64,000 nucleotides of DNA from Vallitalea longa (GCF_027923465.1 NZ_BRLB01000002.1:62001-126000); one strand, 5' to 3'. Shown: positions 47,456-56,853, counted from the stretch's first letter. Program-made: numbers and translations. Notes: generated by a model from the letters alone, not told the origin.

Positions 47456-48106
47456 TTACTGCTTAATCTCCATGTACTCTTCATAACCTTTTCTTCTGAG
47501 TTCACAAGCTGGACACTTTCCACATCCATCACCTATAACTCCATTGTAACATGTCAAAGTTTCATTTTTTATAACATCCAATACTCCCAGTTCATCAGCT
47601 AACTTCCATGTTTCCATTTTATCTATCCACATCAAAGGTGTATGAATTACGAATTCATAATCCATGGCTAGGTTAAGCGTAACATTGGTTGATTTGATGA
47701 ATACATCTCTACAATCTGGATATCCGCTATAGTCACTTTGAGAGACACCAGTTACTATATGCTTGATTCCATTTGTCTTGGCATATATTGCTCCAAAAGT
47801 TAAGAACAATAGATTTCTTCCTTCAACAAATGTGTTTGGAACTCCTTCTTCTGGAGCTTTTTCATCAACCTCCATATCTTCTCTTGTAAGTGAATTCGGT
47901 GCTAGCTGATTCAATAATTCCATGTCCAGTATTGTGTGTTTTACATCATATTTTTTACATATGTCAGCTGCACATTCTAATTCCAAGCTATGCCTTTGCT
48001 TATAGTCAAAGGATATAGCTTCAACTCTATCAAATCTTTCCTTAGCCCAAAATAAACATGTAGTACTGTCTTGTCCACCACTAAATATTACAACGCAACT
48101 TTTCAT
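47456..48106 (-). CDS. queC: 7-cyano-7-deazaguanine synthase QueC
   Basis: QueC uses ATP and ammonia to turn 7-carboxy-7-deazaguanine into preQ0. The 216-residue protein has the PP-loop SGGQDST at residues 9-15 and a C-terminal zinc site with four cysteines ([20 protein letters not shown]). The ATG at 48106 follows GGAGG by 8 bases; the upstream ATG at 48121 overlaps that site. It is the fourth pathway gene of the operon, 15 bases after folE. Confidence 0.97.
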   Translation of the reverse strand: MKSCVVIFSGGQDSTTCLFWAKERFDRVEAISFDYKQRHSLELECAADICKKYDVKHTILDMELLNQLAPNSLTREDMEVDEKAPEEGVPNTFVEGRNLLFLTFGAIYAKTNGIKHIVTGVSQSDYSGYPDCRDVFIKSTNVTLNLAMDYEFVIHTPLMWIDKMETWKLADELGVLDVIKNETLTCYNGVIGDGCGKCPACELRRKGYEEYMEIKQ

Positions 48107-48121
48107 CTCATATACCTCCAT

Positions 48122-48706
48122 TTATATCATTTTCATTAATCTATCTAAATATTTTTCATTGTTCTTGAATTTACCTCTTGATGTTATCGTTACAGTTTTC
48201 GCTCCCGGCTTCTTTATACCTCTTGAAGTCATGCATCCATGCTCCGCTTCAATAACAACAGCAACATCTTGTGTATCAACTATCTTCTGTAGAATATACG
48301 CTATATCTGAGCCTATTCTTTCTTGTAGCTGTAGTCTTCTTGACACCATATCCGCTATCCTACATATCTTGCTTAAACCTATGACTTTTCCATTAGGAAT
48401 ATAAGCTACTGCTATGTTCATGTTATACATAAGTGTCAGATGATGCTCACAGTGGCTAAAAACCTCTATGTCTTTAACAAGTACTATGTCATTATCACTG
48501 CTTTCAATGAAATCTTCTTCATCAAATGTCTTGTCGTACATCTTAGCTATATCATCATTGGAATATTTAATACCATCAAAGACTTCCTCAAACATTCTTG
48601 CAACTCTTTTTGGTGTATCTTTCAATCCTTGTCTATTAGGATTTTCTCCAATTGCTTGTAATATTCCAAAAACATGTTTCTCTATTGCTTGCTTGTCTAC
48701 TGCCAT
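48122..48706 (-). CDS. folE: GTP cyclohydrolase I FolE (preQ0 pathway)
   Basis: FolE converts GTP to 7,8-dihydroneopterin triphosphate, the entry step of both folate and 7-deazaguanine synthesis. The 194-residue protein has zinc ligands Cys86, His89 and Cys158 in SHCEHHL and [11 protein letters not shown]. Its place between queE and queC, 2 bases after the queE stop, shows that this copy serves the preQ0 route. Confidence 0.96.
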   Translation of the reverse strand: MAVDKQAIEKHVFGILQAIGENPNRQGLKDTPKRVARMFEEVFDGIKYSNDDIAKMYDKTFDEEDFIESSDNDIVLVKDIEVFSHCEHHLTLMYNMNIAVAYIPNGKVIGLSKICRIADMVSRRLQLQERIGSDIAYILQKIVDTQDVAVVIEAEHGCMTSRGIKKPGAKTVTITSRGKFKNNEKYLDRLMKMI

Positions 48707-48708
48707 AT

Positions 48709-49374
48709 CTACACACCTCTCTCATCTGGTGACCAAATAACTTTGTGAAGCTGCACTTGCAGATTGGTTTCATTCATTTTGTTTTCTTTCATGAAATTAA
48801 CTATTTCCTCAAGATCAATACTTCCAAATGCAGAACTGAAATAGACATTCGTCATATCTGTCAAATCATATTTATCTATGATTTCTTTTCCTCTTATTAA
48901 ATCTTTTTCACCTGAAACCACAAATTTGACAACATCATTTTTAGTCAAATACTTGAAATTGTCTACTTCCATATGATCTTCCATAGCACTATAAGGTAAC
49001 TTATAATCCATTGTAAAACATATTCTCTGTCTATCCATGTCAGTGAATTTTTCTAGAGATATGCCTCCATTAGTCTCAATCTCTATATTCAAACTATTAT
49101 CTTCAGAAAGAATATCCAGCAACTCTCTCATATCTTCTTGGAGTAATGGTTCTCCTCCTGTAAGTGTTACATTATTTATCCCAGTATGTTTTATGTAATC
49201 ATAGATCTCTTCTGCACTCATCTGCTGTGTATAAGCTTCTGCATCTCTTGCCCAATCTGTATCACAATAACTACAATCCAGATTACAGCCAGAAAATCTA
49301 ATGAATACAGCTAATTGCCCACATGATTTACCTTCACCATTTATACTTATAAATTTCTCTGCTATATTAAACAT
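48709..49374 (-). CDS. queE: 7-carboxy-7-deazaguanine synthase QueE
   Basis: QueE is a radical SAM enzyme that contracts 6-carboxytetrahydropterin to 7-carboxy-7-deazaguanine. The 221-residue protein has CNLDCSYC (Cys30, Cys34, Cys37) binding the 4Fe-4S cluster, and [10 protein letters not shown] for SAM. The ATG at 49374 lies 6 bases after GAGGG; a GTG at 49404 is in frame but inside queD. It follows queD by 10 bases. Confidence 0.96.
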   Translation of the reverse strand: MFNIAEKFISINGEGKSCGQLAVFIRFSGCNLDCSYCDTDWARDAEAYTQQMSAEEIYDYIKHTGINNVTLTGGEPLLQEDMRELLDILSEDNSLNIEIETNGGISLEKFTDMDRQRICFTMDYKLPYSAMEDHMEVDNFKYLTKNDVVKFVVSGEKDLIRGKEIIDKYDLTDMTNVYFSSAFGSIDLEEIVNFMKENKMNETNLQVQLHKVIWSPDERGV

Positions 49375-49384
49375 ATCAATCCCT

Positions 49385-49804
49385 CTATTCATAATAAAAT
49401 GCACAGTTATTAGGAGTTTCGTATACTACAACCTTTTCAAGCTCATAGCCTTTTTCTCTGATAATATCATAGAAATATTTGCTGAAACTTTCTGCTGTAG
49501 GTCTGAATTCGACTTCAATGATTCTAAAACCTTCATCCAACAAACATTCTTTTGTCTTAGGATTCAAGCTATTAACTTCAATTATTAAACTGTGGTCATA
49601 GTAGTCTATAATGTTTTTCACATCTTTTTTCAGATCTTTGAAATCTATTATCATTGCCCGTTGTTGTCCGTCATCTATCAACTCTTTACTTGTTATATAT
49701 ACTTCAACCTTCCATCTATGCCCATGGATATTGGCACATTTTCCTTCGTATCCTTTTAAGAAATGTGCACTGTCAAAACTATGCTCTATCTTTAGACCAT
49801 ACAT
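49385..49804 (-). CDS. queD: 6-carboxy-5,6,7,8-tetrahydropterin synthase QueD
   Basis: QueD makes 6-carboxytetrahydropterin from dihydroneopterin triphosphate. The 139-residue protein has zinc histidines His14, His27 and His29 and catalytic Cys23 in EGKCANIHGHRW. The ATG at 49804 follows AAGGAG by 8 bases; an earlier in-frame start at 49846 would overlap the activase gene and is rejected. It starts 2 bases past the activase stop, so the reductase-like pair and the que genes share one transcript. Confidence 0.96.
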   Translation of the reverse strand: MYGLKIEHSFDSAHFLKGYEGKCANIHGHRWKVEVYITSKELIDDGQQRAMIIDFKDLKKDVKNIIDYYDHSLIIEVNSLNPKTKECLLDEGFRIIEVEFRPTAESFSKYFYDIIREKGYELEKVVVYETPNNCAFYYE

Positions 49805-49806
49805 AT

Positions 49807-50577
49807 TTATCTCTCCTTCAGAAACTTGTGTGCATAATAGCAGCATCCTATAGCTCCATTAAATTGGTTTTCTTGTAAAACTGTTACTTTCTCATAATCT
49901 TTCTGTAAATATTTAATTAATGCTTGATTGTTAGAAGCTCCCCCTGACATAAGTAGCACAGAATCATTAAACTTCTTCAGCATTGGTAGTATTCTTTTAT
50001 ATAATGAATAGTTCACACCAGCACATAATCTTTTCATATCGATTCCCTCAGCAATCTTGCCTATAAGTTCAGATTCGGAAAATACGGCACAGGTTGAATT
50101 CAGTCTGACTGGTTCTTCATAGTATTTTCCCATTTCATCTAGGGATATTTCTAAGACATTAGCCATGTTTTCAAGATATCTTCCACAGGATGCGGCACAT
50201 TTGTCATTCAACTCCAGGTCTATAACTATTTTTTTCTCTACCTTGACTGCCTTAACATCTTGTCCTCCTACATCCAGTAAAATAAAATCACTTAGATTAG
50301 TCTGATACAATGCTCCATAGACATGAGCTTTGATTTCATTAATGGGTTTAAACTCTTCCAAGTCAGTATTATTTCTTCCATAGCCTGTAGATACAGCTTT
50401 ATCAAAATCAGCACATTTGATTTTCTTCAAATCAACAACTATTTTCCCATTATTATACTTACAATAGTTTTTATAAAATGAGATGGTACTGATTATTTCC
50501 TTATATATGATTTCTGAATTCTGCATAACTGCTATTTTAACTGCTCTACTACCTAAATCTATACCAAGAAGCTTCAT
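49807..50577 (-). CDS. ATP-dependent Fe-S activator (HgdC/BadF-type acyl-CoA dehydratase activase)
   Basis: The 256-residue ASKHA-fold ATPase has phosphate loops GIDLGSRAVKI (4-14), DVGGQDVKAV (102-111) and LLMSGGASNN. Both cysteines that bind the intersubunit 4Fe-4S cluster in HgdC are present: Cys127 in NDKCAASCGRY and Cys163 in STCAVFSESE. Such activators use ATP to push one electron at low potential into a partner dehydratase or reductase. The partner gene lies directly upstream with a 4-base overlap; queD follows by 2 bases. A function in queuosine synthesis is inferred from operon and riboswitch. Confidence 0.88.
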   Translation of the reverse strand: MKLLGIDLGSRAVKIAVMQNSEIIYKEIISTISFYKNYCKYNNGKIVVDLKKIKCADFDKAVSTGYGRNNTDLEEFKPINEIKAHVYGALYQTNLSDFILLDVGGQDVKAVKVEKKIVIDLELNDKCAASCGRYLENMANVLEISLDEMGKYYEEPVRLNSTCAVFSESELIGKIAEGIDMKRLCAGVNYSLYKRILPMLKKFNDSVLLMSGGASNNQALIKYLQKDYEKVTVLQENQFNGAIGCCYYAHKFLKER

Positions 50578-51575
50578 CCTCTTACCCCTTTCATATCAGA
50601 GAGCATATCTAGAAATGCTTCTAATCTAAGCTTAGTCCTTGCATCTAAAACATTACTTTTATCTCCTTCAATGTTAAGTACTGGAATATCAATCTCTTTG
50701 CTTATTATTATGTGTTCAATAGCTTTATGGCAGAATGCTTGTGTATAGTGGATTACTGCATCAATACTTCTGTTTTTTATCTGTTCTTTTATTACCTTAA
50801 GCCTAAACCAAACATCATATGGATAAGTATAATCTAAGTATTGCTCATATATGTTGTTGGCTGAATCAGCTCTTGGAAATGCAAATTCTCTCTGAACCTC
50901 ATTGTAAACAATTCTGGCATCTAGTGATTCTACATAATCATATAAATCACCTGTCATAGGTGGTACTCCAATATAAGCTAATCTCAATTTCTGATTAAAC
51001 GGTTCTCTATGTTTAATTTCCTTAATCTTATTTTCCAATTCTGTTTTATACTTTTTATGATCCTTATTGAAGTCACTACAACTGATTTGATATAGATGAT
51101 TCTCAAAACCTGATGCCTTGTTGTCTATGTATGTCAACTTGTCTATGTTATTTGCTAATGCTCTAATACCATTTAGTCTAAGACGGTATTTCTCAACTGT
51201 GTCAATATCTACCTGAAATAGTTTAATTAGTTTATCTATTTCCTTTTTTACCATATTCAGTTTTCTATCTGTGGGATAGGAGAAAGGATATATCTTAATA
51301 CCTCTTTGCTGAAAAACCTCTACCAGAGCTTTTGTATTAGAACAATCCCCTTCCATTACTCCAACAACTTCTTTTATATGGTTATCAATACAAGCACCAT
51401 ATATACCTTTTATCCAAGCACAAGAACTCTTGGGAAATCCATCTTTTTCAGCCATGTCAATTAATGCACTGTAATTTTCATTGGTTATGAATTCATTGTT
51501 CAGATCTACTATTTCACAGTTAGCGGATAATAATACTTCACTTGGAATCGTAGTTGTTACTCCTATTCTTCTCAT
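50574..51575 (-). CDS. 2-hydroxyacyl-CoA dehydratase/BcrC-like Fe-S protein in the queuosine operon
   Basis: The 333-residue protein belongs to the HgdB/HgdA/BcrB/C superfamily, also containing the double-cubane cluster proteins. It starts MRRIGVTTTIPSEVLLSANC; the N-terminal motif corresponds to the family's PxELLxAxG segment. Candidate Fe-S ligands are Cys52 (KSSCAWIKG), Cys78 (MEGDCSNTK) and Cys282 (TQAFCHK). It is shorter than true dehydratase subunits (about 380-480 residues), and no second dehydratase subunit gene is present, so a homodimer is likely. It is the first gene behind a preQ1-I-like riboswitch. A reductive step in preQ1 or queuosine synthesis is proposed; CoA-ester dehydration is unlikely from context. 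Confidence 0.85.
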   Translation of the reverse strand: MRRIGVTTTIPSEVLLSANCEIVDLNNEFITNENYSALIDMAEKDGFPKSSCAWIKGIYGACIDNHIKEVVGVMEGDCSNTKALVEVFQQRGIKIYPFSYPTDRKLNMVKKEIDKLIKLFQVDIDTVEKYRLRLNGIRALANNIDKLTYIDNKASGFENHLYQISCSDFNKDHKKYKTELENKIKEIKHREPFNQKLRLAYIGVPPMTGDLYDYVESLDARIVYNEVQREFAFPRADSANNIYEQYLDYTYPYDVWFRLKVIKEQIKNRSIDAVIHYTQAFCHKAIEHIIISKEIDIPVLNIEGDKSNVLDARTKLRLEAFLDMLSDMKGVRG

Positions 51576-51612
51576 AATTATTCTCCTTAAAATCTAGATG
51601 ATTTTTAGGCAC

Positions 51613-51632
51613 AAAAAAAGGGCTAACAGCCC
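51613..51632 (-). terminator. Leader terminator between riboswitch and first operon gene
   Basis: On the minus strand GGGCT-GTT-AGCCC is followed by seven T. It lies 38 bases before the ATG of the first gene and about 100 bases after the aptamer, inside the leader. A transcription-off expression platform is therefore likely. Confidence 0.8.
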
Positions 51633-51728
51633 ATATTTTACAATCCTACATTTTTATATAACAAATAACAGGAACAATTAAGTCATTTTCATATTCCAAA
51701 AAGACATATTGTACCATGTAGGTTACGG

Positions 51729-51768
51729 CCTAGTTTTATTTACAGACAGGAGGTTCACGAACTGTCTT
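51729..51768 (-). promoter_or_regulatory. preQ1-I (Tte-like) riboswitch aptamer
   Basis: Read on the minus strand, P1 AGACAG / CTGTCT (51762-51767 with 51744-51749) encloses a 12-base loop TTCGTGAACCTC. The A-rich tail GTAAATAAAACTAGG follows. The AACC loop, the AAnAAAACnAGG tail and the CCU/AGG pseudoknot pairing match the small preQ1-I aptamers of the Thermoanaerobacter type. Downstream CCTACAT (51722-51716) can pair with ATGTAGG (51651-51645), and its CCTA can instead pair with TAGG of the aptamer tail, a possible switch. Ligand binding is inferred from the match and the downstream que genes. Confidence 0.75.
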
Positions 51769-51787
51769 ATTCTTTTTACAGTTATGA

Positions 51788-51816
51788 AGTATATCATATT
51801 TGGTGTGGGAGTTCAA
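51788..51816 (-). promoter_or_regulatory. Promoter of the queuosine operon
   Basis: Minus-strand TTGAAC (51811-51816) and TATACT (51788-51793) are 17 bases apart. Predicted transcription starts about 7 bases later, about 12 bases before the aptamer. Confidence 0.65.
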
Positions 51817-51822
51817 TGTTAA

Positions 51823-52262
51823 TTTTATTAAAATTTTATTTTTCTGTAAATATGTAGTTTGGTTACAGAAGTGGTAATGTTTGTTATCATAGAAAAGAAT
51901 AATTATAGTCCTATCCATATAGTTATAATTTTATAAAGTAATAACCTAACTTATATTCAGTGATATAATTTTTTTATAAAATTATTTTAGATTGTTGCAA
52001 AAGCTATTAGAAATATCCAAAATCTATGAGTAGTTTTCTACTATCTTAGATACCCTTTTTCATTTTTATCAGTAATTATTACAAATGATGTCATCTATTA
52101 ATTCAATTATTTATATAGAATTCTTATTTATTAAATAAAGCTACAGAATTATTAAGACTGAGATGGCCCCGTGAAATTAGACTCTATATTTTTAATCTAT
52201 TTATTTAAAAATATGGTATAACTATTTACCAAAAAAGTGGATTCATTCTTTTTTATGTATAC
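51823..52262. other. Gene-free AT-rich gap with a solitary IS3-like end
   Basis: No credible coding region is seen. At 52159-52184 the plus strand reads TGAGATGGCCCCGTGAAATT then AGACTC, a TG...CCCC...AAATT pattern like the terminal repeats of IS3-family elements. No matching second end or transposase is near, so it would be a remnant. The similarity is from memory of the family and is not proof. Confidence 0.35.
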
Positions 52263-52484
52263 TTATAAATTTAACTCATTAAGCAAAGCTTGAAGTTTTT
52301 TCAGTTCATCATCAGAAAGAGTTATTCCTTTACCCATCTTTTCATGTTCTGGGTCCCAATCTCTTAAATCATACTTGGGTTCTCTTCCATTCCAACTGAT
52401 TAAATTCAATTCTTTCGTCCATCCTTTATTATTCTCAGACAAGACACCTATCATTTCTTCTATTTCATATTTTATATTTGACAT
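52263..52484 (-). CDS. YdbC-family (PC4/p15-like) nucleic-acid-binding protein
   Basis: This 73-residue protein is a full-length member of the YdbC family: IGVLSENNKGWTKELNLISW, then YDLRDWDPEHEKMGKGITL. The fold is that of the PC4 single-strand DNA-binding coactivator. The family binds single-stranded DNA and probably acts in transcription or repair, but its precise role is unknown. It follows the mechanosensitive channel gene by 35 bases on the same strand. Confidence 0.9.
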   Translation of the reverse strand: MSNIKYEIEEMIGVLSENNKGWTKELNLISWNGREPKYDLRDWDPEHEKMGKGITLSDDELKKLQALLNELNL

Positions 52485-52519
52485 TATTATACCTCCTGTA
52501 TTTTATTTTATCTATTAGG

Positions 52520-53392
52520 TTAATTATTATAATTTATCCTCATTGTTGGATACGCTAATTCAATATCTGTTTCATTACCTAAAGCATGAAGGATATCTTC
52601 CCATATATCATTTACAGTATTTCTTCTTTGACGTGGCACACACAAGTATCTTATCGTTAATTGTACACCACTTTCTATAACATCTGTATATACAATTGGT
52701 GTTAGATTCTTATAATGAATCATATATTGTTTTTTCGCTTGTTCTACCATTTTAGCTGCTTTTTCTGATAAATGCAATGAATGTTTATTACCTATATCAG
52801 TTAATATGTTTTTGGCCTTTTCCCAATCACTCTCAAAAGTAATGAGTACCTTAATTTCATTCCATATATATTTGAACCCTTTATCGTAGTTGATTATTCC
52901 ATGTATAAATATAAAGTGATTTGGAATAATTACAACACGTCCTGTACTTTGCTCACCACTTTCATAAGAAGATATCTCCATTAAGCTGAATTGAAACATT
53001 CTAATATCTATGACATCTCCCTTTTGTTCATTAATACTAATCCTATCACCTGCTTTAATAGGTTTTTTTATGATTATGAAAAGCCAAGCTGCCATATTAA
53101 TAAACAAATCTTTTAATGCTATTGCAAGACCCGCGGACACAAGACCCAAATACGTTGTTAAACTCGTTATATCATCTGACCAAAGAAATATACATACTAT
53201 AACAAATGCCGTACTAAAAAAATAATATACCCTTTTTCTAGCTATATAATATTTATTATTTTCATTATTAGTTGAATAAATAATACGATTAATCAGTCGA
53301 ATAATTAGCATAATAAGTACAAATGTTATTATGGTCCATAAAATTTTTATCAATATTTGATTATCATTTAGATATCTTACAATCACATTCAT
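52520..53392 (-). CDS. MscS-family mechanosensitive ion channel
   Basis: The 290-residue protein has three transmembrane helices (about 13-35, 52-72, 78-108). The pore-lining TM3 is GLVSAGLAIALKDLFINMAA. A beta domain (KKPIKAGDRISINEQKGDVI) and a C-terminal alpha/beta domain follow, as in MscS. It releases osmolytes under hypo-osmotic stress. No unusual extra domain is seen. Confidence 0.92.
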   Translation of the reverse strand: MNVIVRYLNDNQILIKILWTIITFVLIMLIIRLINRIIYSTNNENNKYYIARKRVYYFFSTAFVIVCIFLWSDDITSLTTYLGLVSAGLAIALKDLFINMAAWLFIIIKKPIKAGDRISINEQKGDVIDIRMFQFSLMEISSYESGEQSTGRVVIIPNHFIFIHGIINYDKGFKYIWNEIKVLITFESDWEKAKNILTDIGNKHSLHLSEKAAKMVEQAKKQYMIHYKNLTPIVYTDVIESGVQLTIRYLCVPRQRRNTVNDIWEDILHALGNETDIELAYPTMRINYNN

Positions 53393-53603
53393 TCTTAAGC
53401 AATACCCCCTTAACCATTTTATTTAGTAACATCTTATGTTCTATGTCCAGTTTAAATTATTCGAACATAAAGATGTGAAACACTTAATTAATCATATATT
53501 AGTATTATAACATAAAAATGGAATTTCTTTAGGAGATCTTTAATAATAATTCTTAACCTCAAATAGTAGATTTTAGTTCTTTTCATTTTTAATTTCTTTA
53601 AAT

Positions 53604-56600
53604 CTAATTTGCCAAGTTCACATTCTCCTCCAAAAATCCAGCTGGCATATCATCCTCCAACTTCCAAATAAAACTCATAGGCTTTGAACCGCTATGGGAA
53701 ACATATTTTGCTTTTCCCATGAAAATAAACGGACTAACAAAACCATCACGTTTCTTATATTCACGAACAAATAATAAAATATCCTGATTATTTTTAAGAT
53801 GGTTTATATAACGTTGTGCAGTAGGAGTAGATTCAGAAATTCTATTCTGGGTTTGCCAGTGAAAGAGATTATTGTTTATAGGATAATCTTTATACATGGT
53901 TACTTCTGAAAAATCCTTATCACTCTTATTAAGTGTAATGAAGAAAATGTCTGTATTACCCTCTTCAATATGCAGTACCCCTTCTCTAAAAGCAGGCATT
54001 ACATTTTTATTATAATATCCAAGACCTGCCAGTATTTGATTAGTGGTATATGTACAATGAACGTCAAGTGGACTATCAATATTCATTTTCTGATGTTTAT
54101 CTACAAAATTTATATGTTCGTATTGATACTTCAATATCTCAATTATCTCATTACATAACATACTGTTTTCACGAACTTTATTCAGTCCATCATTAATACA
54201 ACAAAAACCTTCTTTGTCAGGTATACTATTGTAAAAACTATAGTAAAAAATAGCCCTAACCTTGGTATCTGTAATTTCTTCTATCTCACTACTAAAATAT
54301 TTTATACCTATTTTTAACAACCTTTTACTATTAATGTAGAATAAGTTTTTGAATCTCTTAACTATAGTCATATCATAATTTGAATCAATAGTTTTATTCA
54401 ATGCAAGACATTCTAAGGAATAAAGACTTCTATTACCAGATCTACCATAGAAATCAATCAAATTCATATTATGATAATTCAAAAAGTTTGTTAAGGTCAA
54501 TGGCTGATCTGTTTCTGTTTTATAAGTTCTGATTCTGCTAATGATAACACTTTTATTAATAATAGCATTAGTAATATTGTTAAGAATATATTCCTTAGCA
54601 AGCTTCTCCATCTTTATATGACATCCTCTTGGCAGACTCAGAACCTCATCATCTATAGAATCTCTTACAGAATGTTTTGATTTATGAATCAAAGCACTGA
54701 AACGTTCTTCATAGTTGTATTTCTCATGAGCTCTTCCTACATAATCCAAGACAGTCAAACACTCTTTGTTCTCAGCATGTCTAAGACCACGACCAAGCTG
54801 TTGTAAGAAAACCGTTAAACTTTGTGTAGGTCGTAGGAATAAAACTGTATTGACTTCTGGAATATCTACACCTTCATTGTACACATCAACAGTGAATATT
54901 ATTTTAATCTGACCTGATTTTAATTTGTTTTTAGCTTGAGTACGTAAATTATTATCTGTCTTTCCTGTAACTGATATAGAATTTATTCCATGTTCATTAA
55001 AAGATTTTGTCATAAACTCAGCATGTTCTACACTGACACAGAATCCAAGTGCTTTTAGATTATCAAAATCCGTTAAGTATCTCTCCATACTATTCAAAAT
55101 GACATGAAGACGTCTTTCATGATTGATTTTATAGACATTAGTAAGATCACTAATCTGATAACCTCCGTTAGTCCACTTTAGTCCAGATAAATCAATATCA
55201 TCAGATATACAAAAATAATGGAATGGTGATAACAGTTTATGGTCAATTGCCTCAGGGAGCCGCATTTCTGAAGCTATGCGACCATCAAATAATTCTAATA
55301 TATTCTTACCATCCATACGTTCTGGTGTAGCTGTCAACCCTAACAAGATATTGGGTTCATAGTAATTCAATAAAGCCACATATGATTCGGAAGCACTATG
55401 GTGAAATTCATCTACTATGATAAAATCATAAAAATCTGGTGTAGTCTTTTTTATTAACTTTTGACTGTTAAATGATTGTATAGTGACAAACAGATAATCT
55501 AATGAGTTAGGCTTATGATTACCAGTTAACATTTCTCCAAAATCAGGCTCTTTCAATATGCCTCTGAAGGTATCCATTGCTTGTTTCAGTATTTCTTCAC
55601 GATGGGCAACGAACAACAATTTTGCATTGGGATTATTTCTATAAAAAAATTTGAAGTCAAATGCAGCTATGACGGTTTTACCAACACCTGTTGCTGCAAC
55701 AACAAGATTTTTATGCTTACCAAAGATTTCACGCTCTGCTTGTAGGGTATTAAGAATATCTTGCTGATAGGCATAAGGACGTATGTCAAAAAAAGTCATT
55801 GATGAAGTCATGTTATTATCATATTCCCCACTACGTTCCTTTAAAATGGCTGATTTCAACTTTTTTCTATGGTCTTCATTACTTAATATAAATGTTTCAA
55901 AATCATAACTATTCCAATAACTTTCAAATGTAGCTAGAAACTTACGTATAACTTCAAATGAATCTTTCTCACTTACTTTGAGATTCCATTCAAGCCCGCT
56001 TGTCATTGCAACCTTTGACATGTTTGATGAACCAATATATGCAGTGGTAAATCCCGAATTTCGACAAAACAAGTATGATTTTGCATGCAATCTAGTACGT
56101 TTGGTTTCATAGGATATTTTTATTTCTACATTAGGTAATTGGGCCAACTTTTCTATAGCACCTGCATCTGTAGCTCCCATATAACAAGTGGTAATGATTC
56201 TTATTTTTTTATTCTCATTCTTAGTAAATGTTTTCAGCTCATCATATATAAGTCTTAACCCACTCCATTTAATGAATGAAATTAACATATCAATACGGTC
56301 GCTAGACTGGATTTCTTTTTTTAATTCTGATACTAGATCAGGCTCTTTCACTGACCCTGTAAAAAGAGAGCTGGTAGCGATGGAAGTGACAGGACGAACT
56401 GGTAGAATTTTATCGTTTAGTACTGATGCCGTATTTAATGTAGAATAAATTGACAAAAGTAGTTCTGATGTTTCAGATATTTTATAATTGTTTAATGTAT
56501 CCAAATCCAGATTCTCAGATAATAGTTCAATCAAACGGTTACACAATTCTATCTGGTATACCAGATTTCTTTTGGCTTTTCTCTCCTTACGATTGTCTTC

Positions 56601-56774
56601 ACGAATGAATATTAAAGCTTTTCGTACTACTTCTTCAATATATTTTGATAATATTAAATGTGCTTCTGCTTCATCAAGGGGATTTTTCTGTGAACCTTGA
56701 TTTATGTTTTCCAAATGAGATATTTTGTTTTCAATTTCTTTATTTATTAGTTGTTCGTATATTCCTTCTATCAT
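53604..56774 (-). CDS. PLD-nuclease / DEAD-helicase / DUF3427 fusion protein
   Basis: The 1056-residue protein has an N-terminal helical part and a phospholipase-D-like nuclease domain (HAKSYLFC, the HxK motif near 231, followed by GSSNMS). A superfamily 2 helicase core follows: AATGVGKT near 361, DEFHHS near 455, LGLTATPER, and helicase C motif GRGLRHAENKE. A C-terminal DUF3427 domain covers about 780-1050. Such restriction-enzyme-like helicases occur as single genes or in defence islands; DNA cleavage or remodelling is inferred. It is transcribed alone, divergently from the ABC-F gene. Confidence 0.88.
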   Translation of the reverse strand: MIEGIYEQLINKEIENKISHLENINQGSQKNPLDEAEAHLILSKYIEEVVRKALIFIREDNRKERKAKRNLVYQIELCNRLIELLSENLDLDTLNNYKISETSELLLSIYSTLNTASVLNDKILPVRPVTSIATSSLFTGSVKEPDLVSELKKEIQSSDRIDMLISFIKWSGLRLIYDELKTFTKNENKKIRIITTCYMGATDAGAIEKLAQLPNVEIKISYETKRTRLHAKSYLFCRNSGFTTAYIGSSNMSKVAMTSGLEWNLKVSEKDSFEVIRKFLATFESYWNSYDFETFILSNEDHRKKLKSAILKERSGEYDNNMTSSMTFFDIRPYAYQQDILNTLQAEREIFGKHKNLVVAATGVGKTVIAAFDFKFFYRNNPNAKLLFVAHREEILKQAMDTFRGILKEPDFGEMLTGNHKPNSLDYLFVTIQSFNSQKLIKKTTPDFYDFIIVDEFHHSASESYVALLNYYEPNILLGLTATPERMDGKNILELFDGRIASEMRLPEAIDHKLLSPFHYFCISDDIDLSGLKWTNGGYQISDLTNVYKINHERRLHVILNSMERYLTDFDNLKALGFCVSVEHAEFMTKSFNEHGINSISVTGKTDNNLRTQAKNKLKSGQIKIIFTVDVYNEGVDIPEVNTVLFLRPTQSLTVFLQQLGRGLRHAENKECLTVLDYVGRAHEKYNYEERFSALIHKSKHSVRDSIDDEVLSLPRGCHIKMEKLAKEYILNNITNAIINKSVIISRIRTYKTETDQPLTLTNFLNYHNMNLIDFYGRSGNRSLYSLECLALNKTIDSNYDMTIVKRFKNLFYINSKRLLKIGIKYFSSEIEEITDTKVRAIFYYSFYNSIPDKEGFCCINDGLNKVRENSMLCNEIIEILKYQYEHINFVDKHQKMNIDSPLDVHCTYTTNQILAGLGYYNKNVMPAFREGVLHIEEGNTDIFFITLNKSDKDFSEVTMYKDYPINNNLFHWQTQNRISESTPTAQRYINHLKNNQDILLFVREYKKRDGFVSPFIFMGKAKYVSHSGSKPMSFIWKLEDDMPAGFLEENVNLAN

Positions 56775-56853
56775 TTTAATTACCTCTTTAAGTTTTGTTA
56801 TAATATTAATTCATAATAATCATTTTAACACGAAAAGCTCCATTAATAAATGA

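Noticed and set aside
50574-51575. Reading the gene as an amino-acid-fermentation 2-hydroxyacyl-CoA dehydratase
   Set aside because: There is no second dehydratase subunit, CoA-transferase or acyl-CoA dehydrogenase nearby; the operon and riboswitch point to deazaguanine metabolism.
51736-51918. 60-codon minus-strand frame across the riboswitch and promoter
   Set aside because: It overlaps a well-supported promoter and aptamer and has no start signal.
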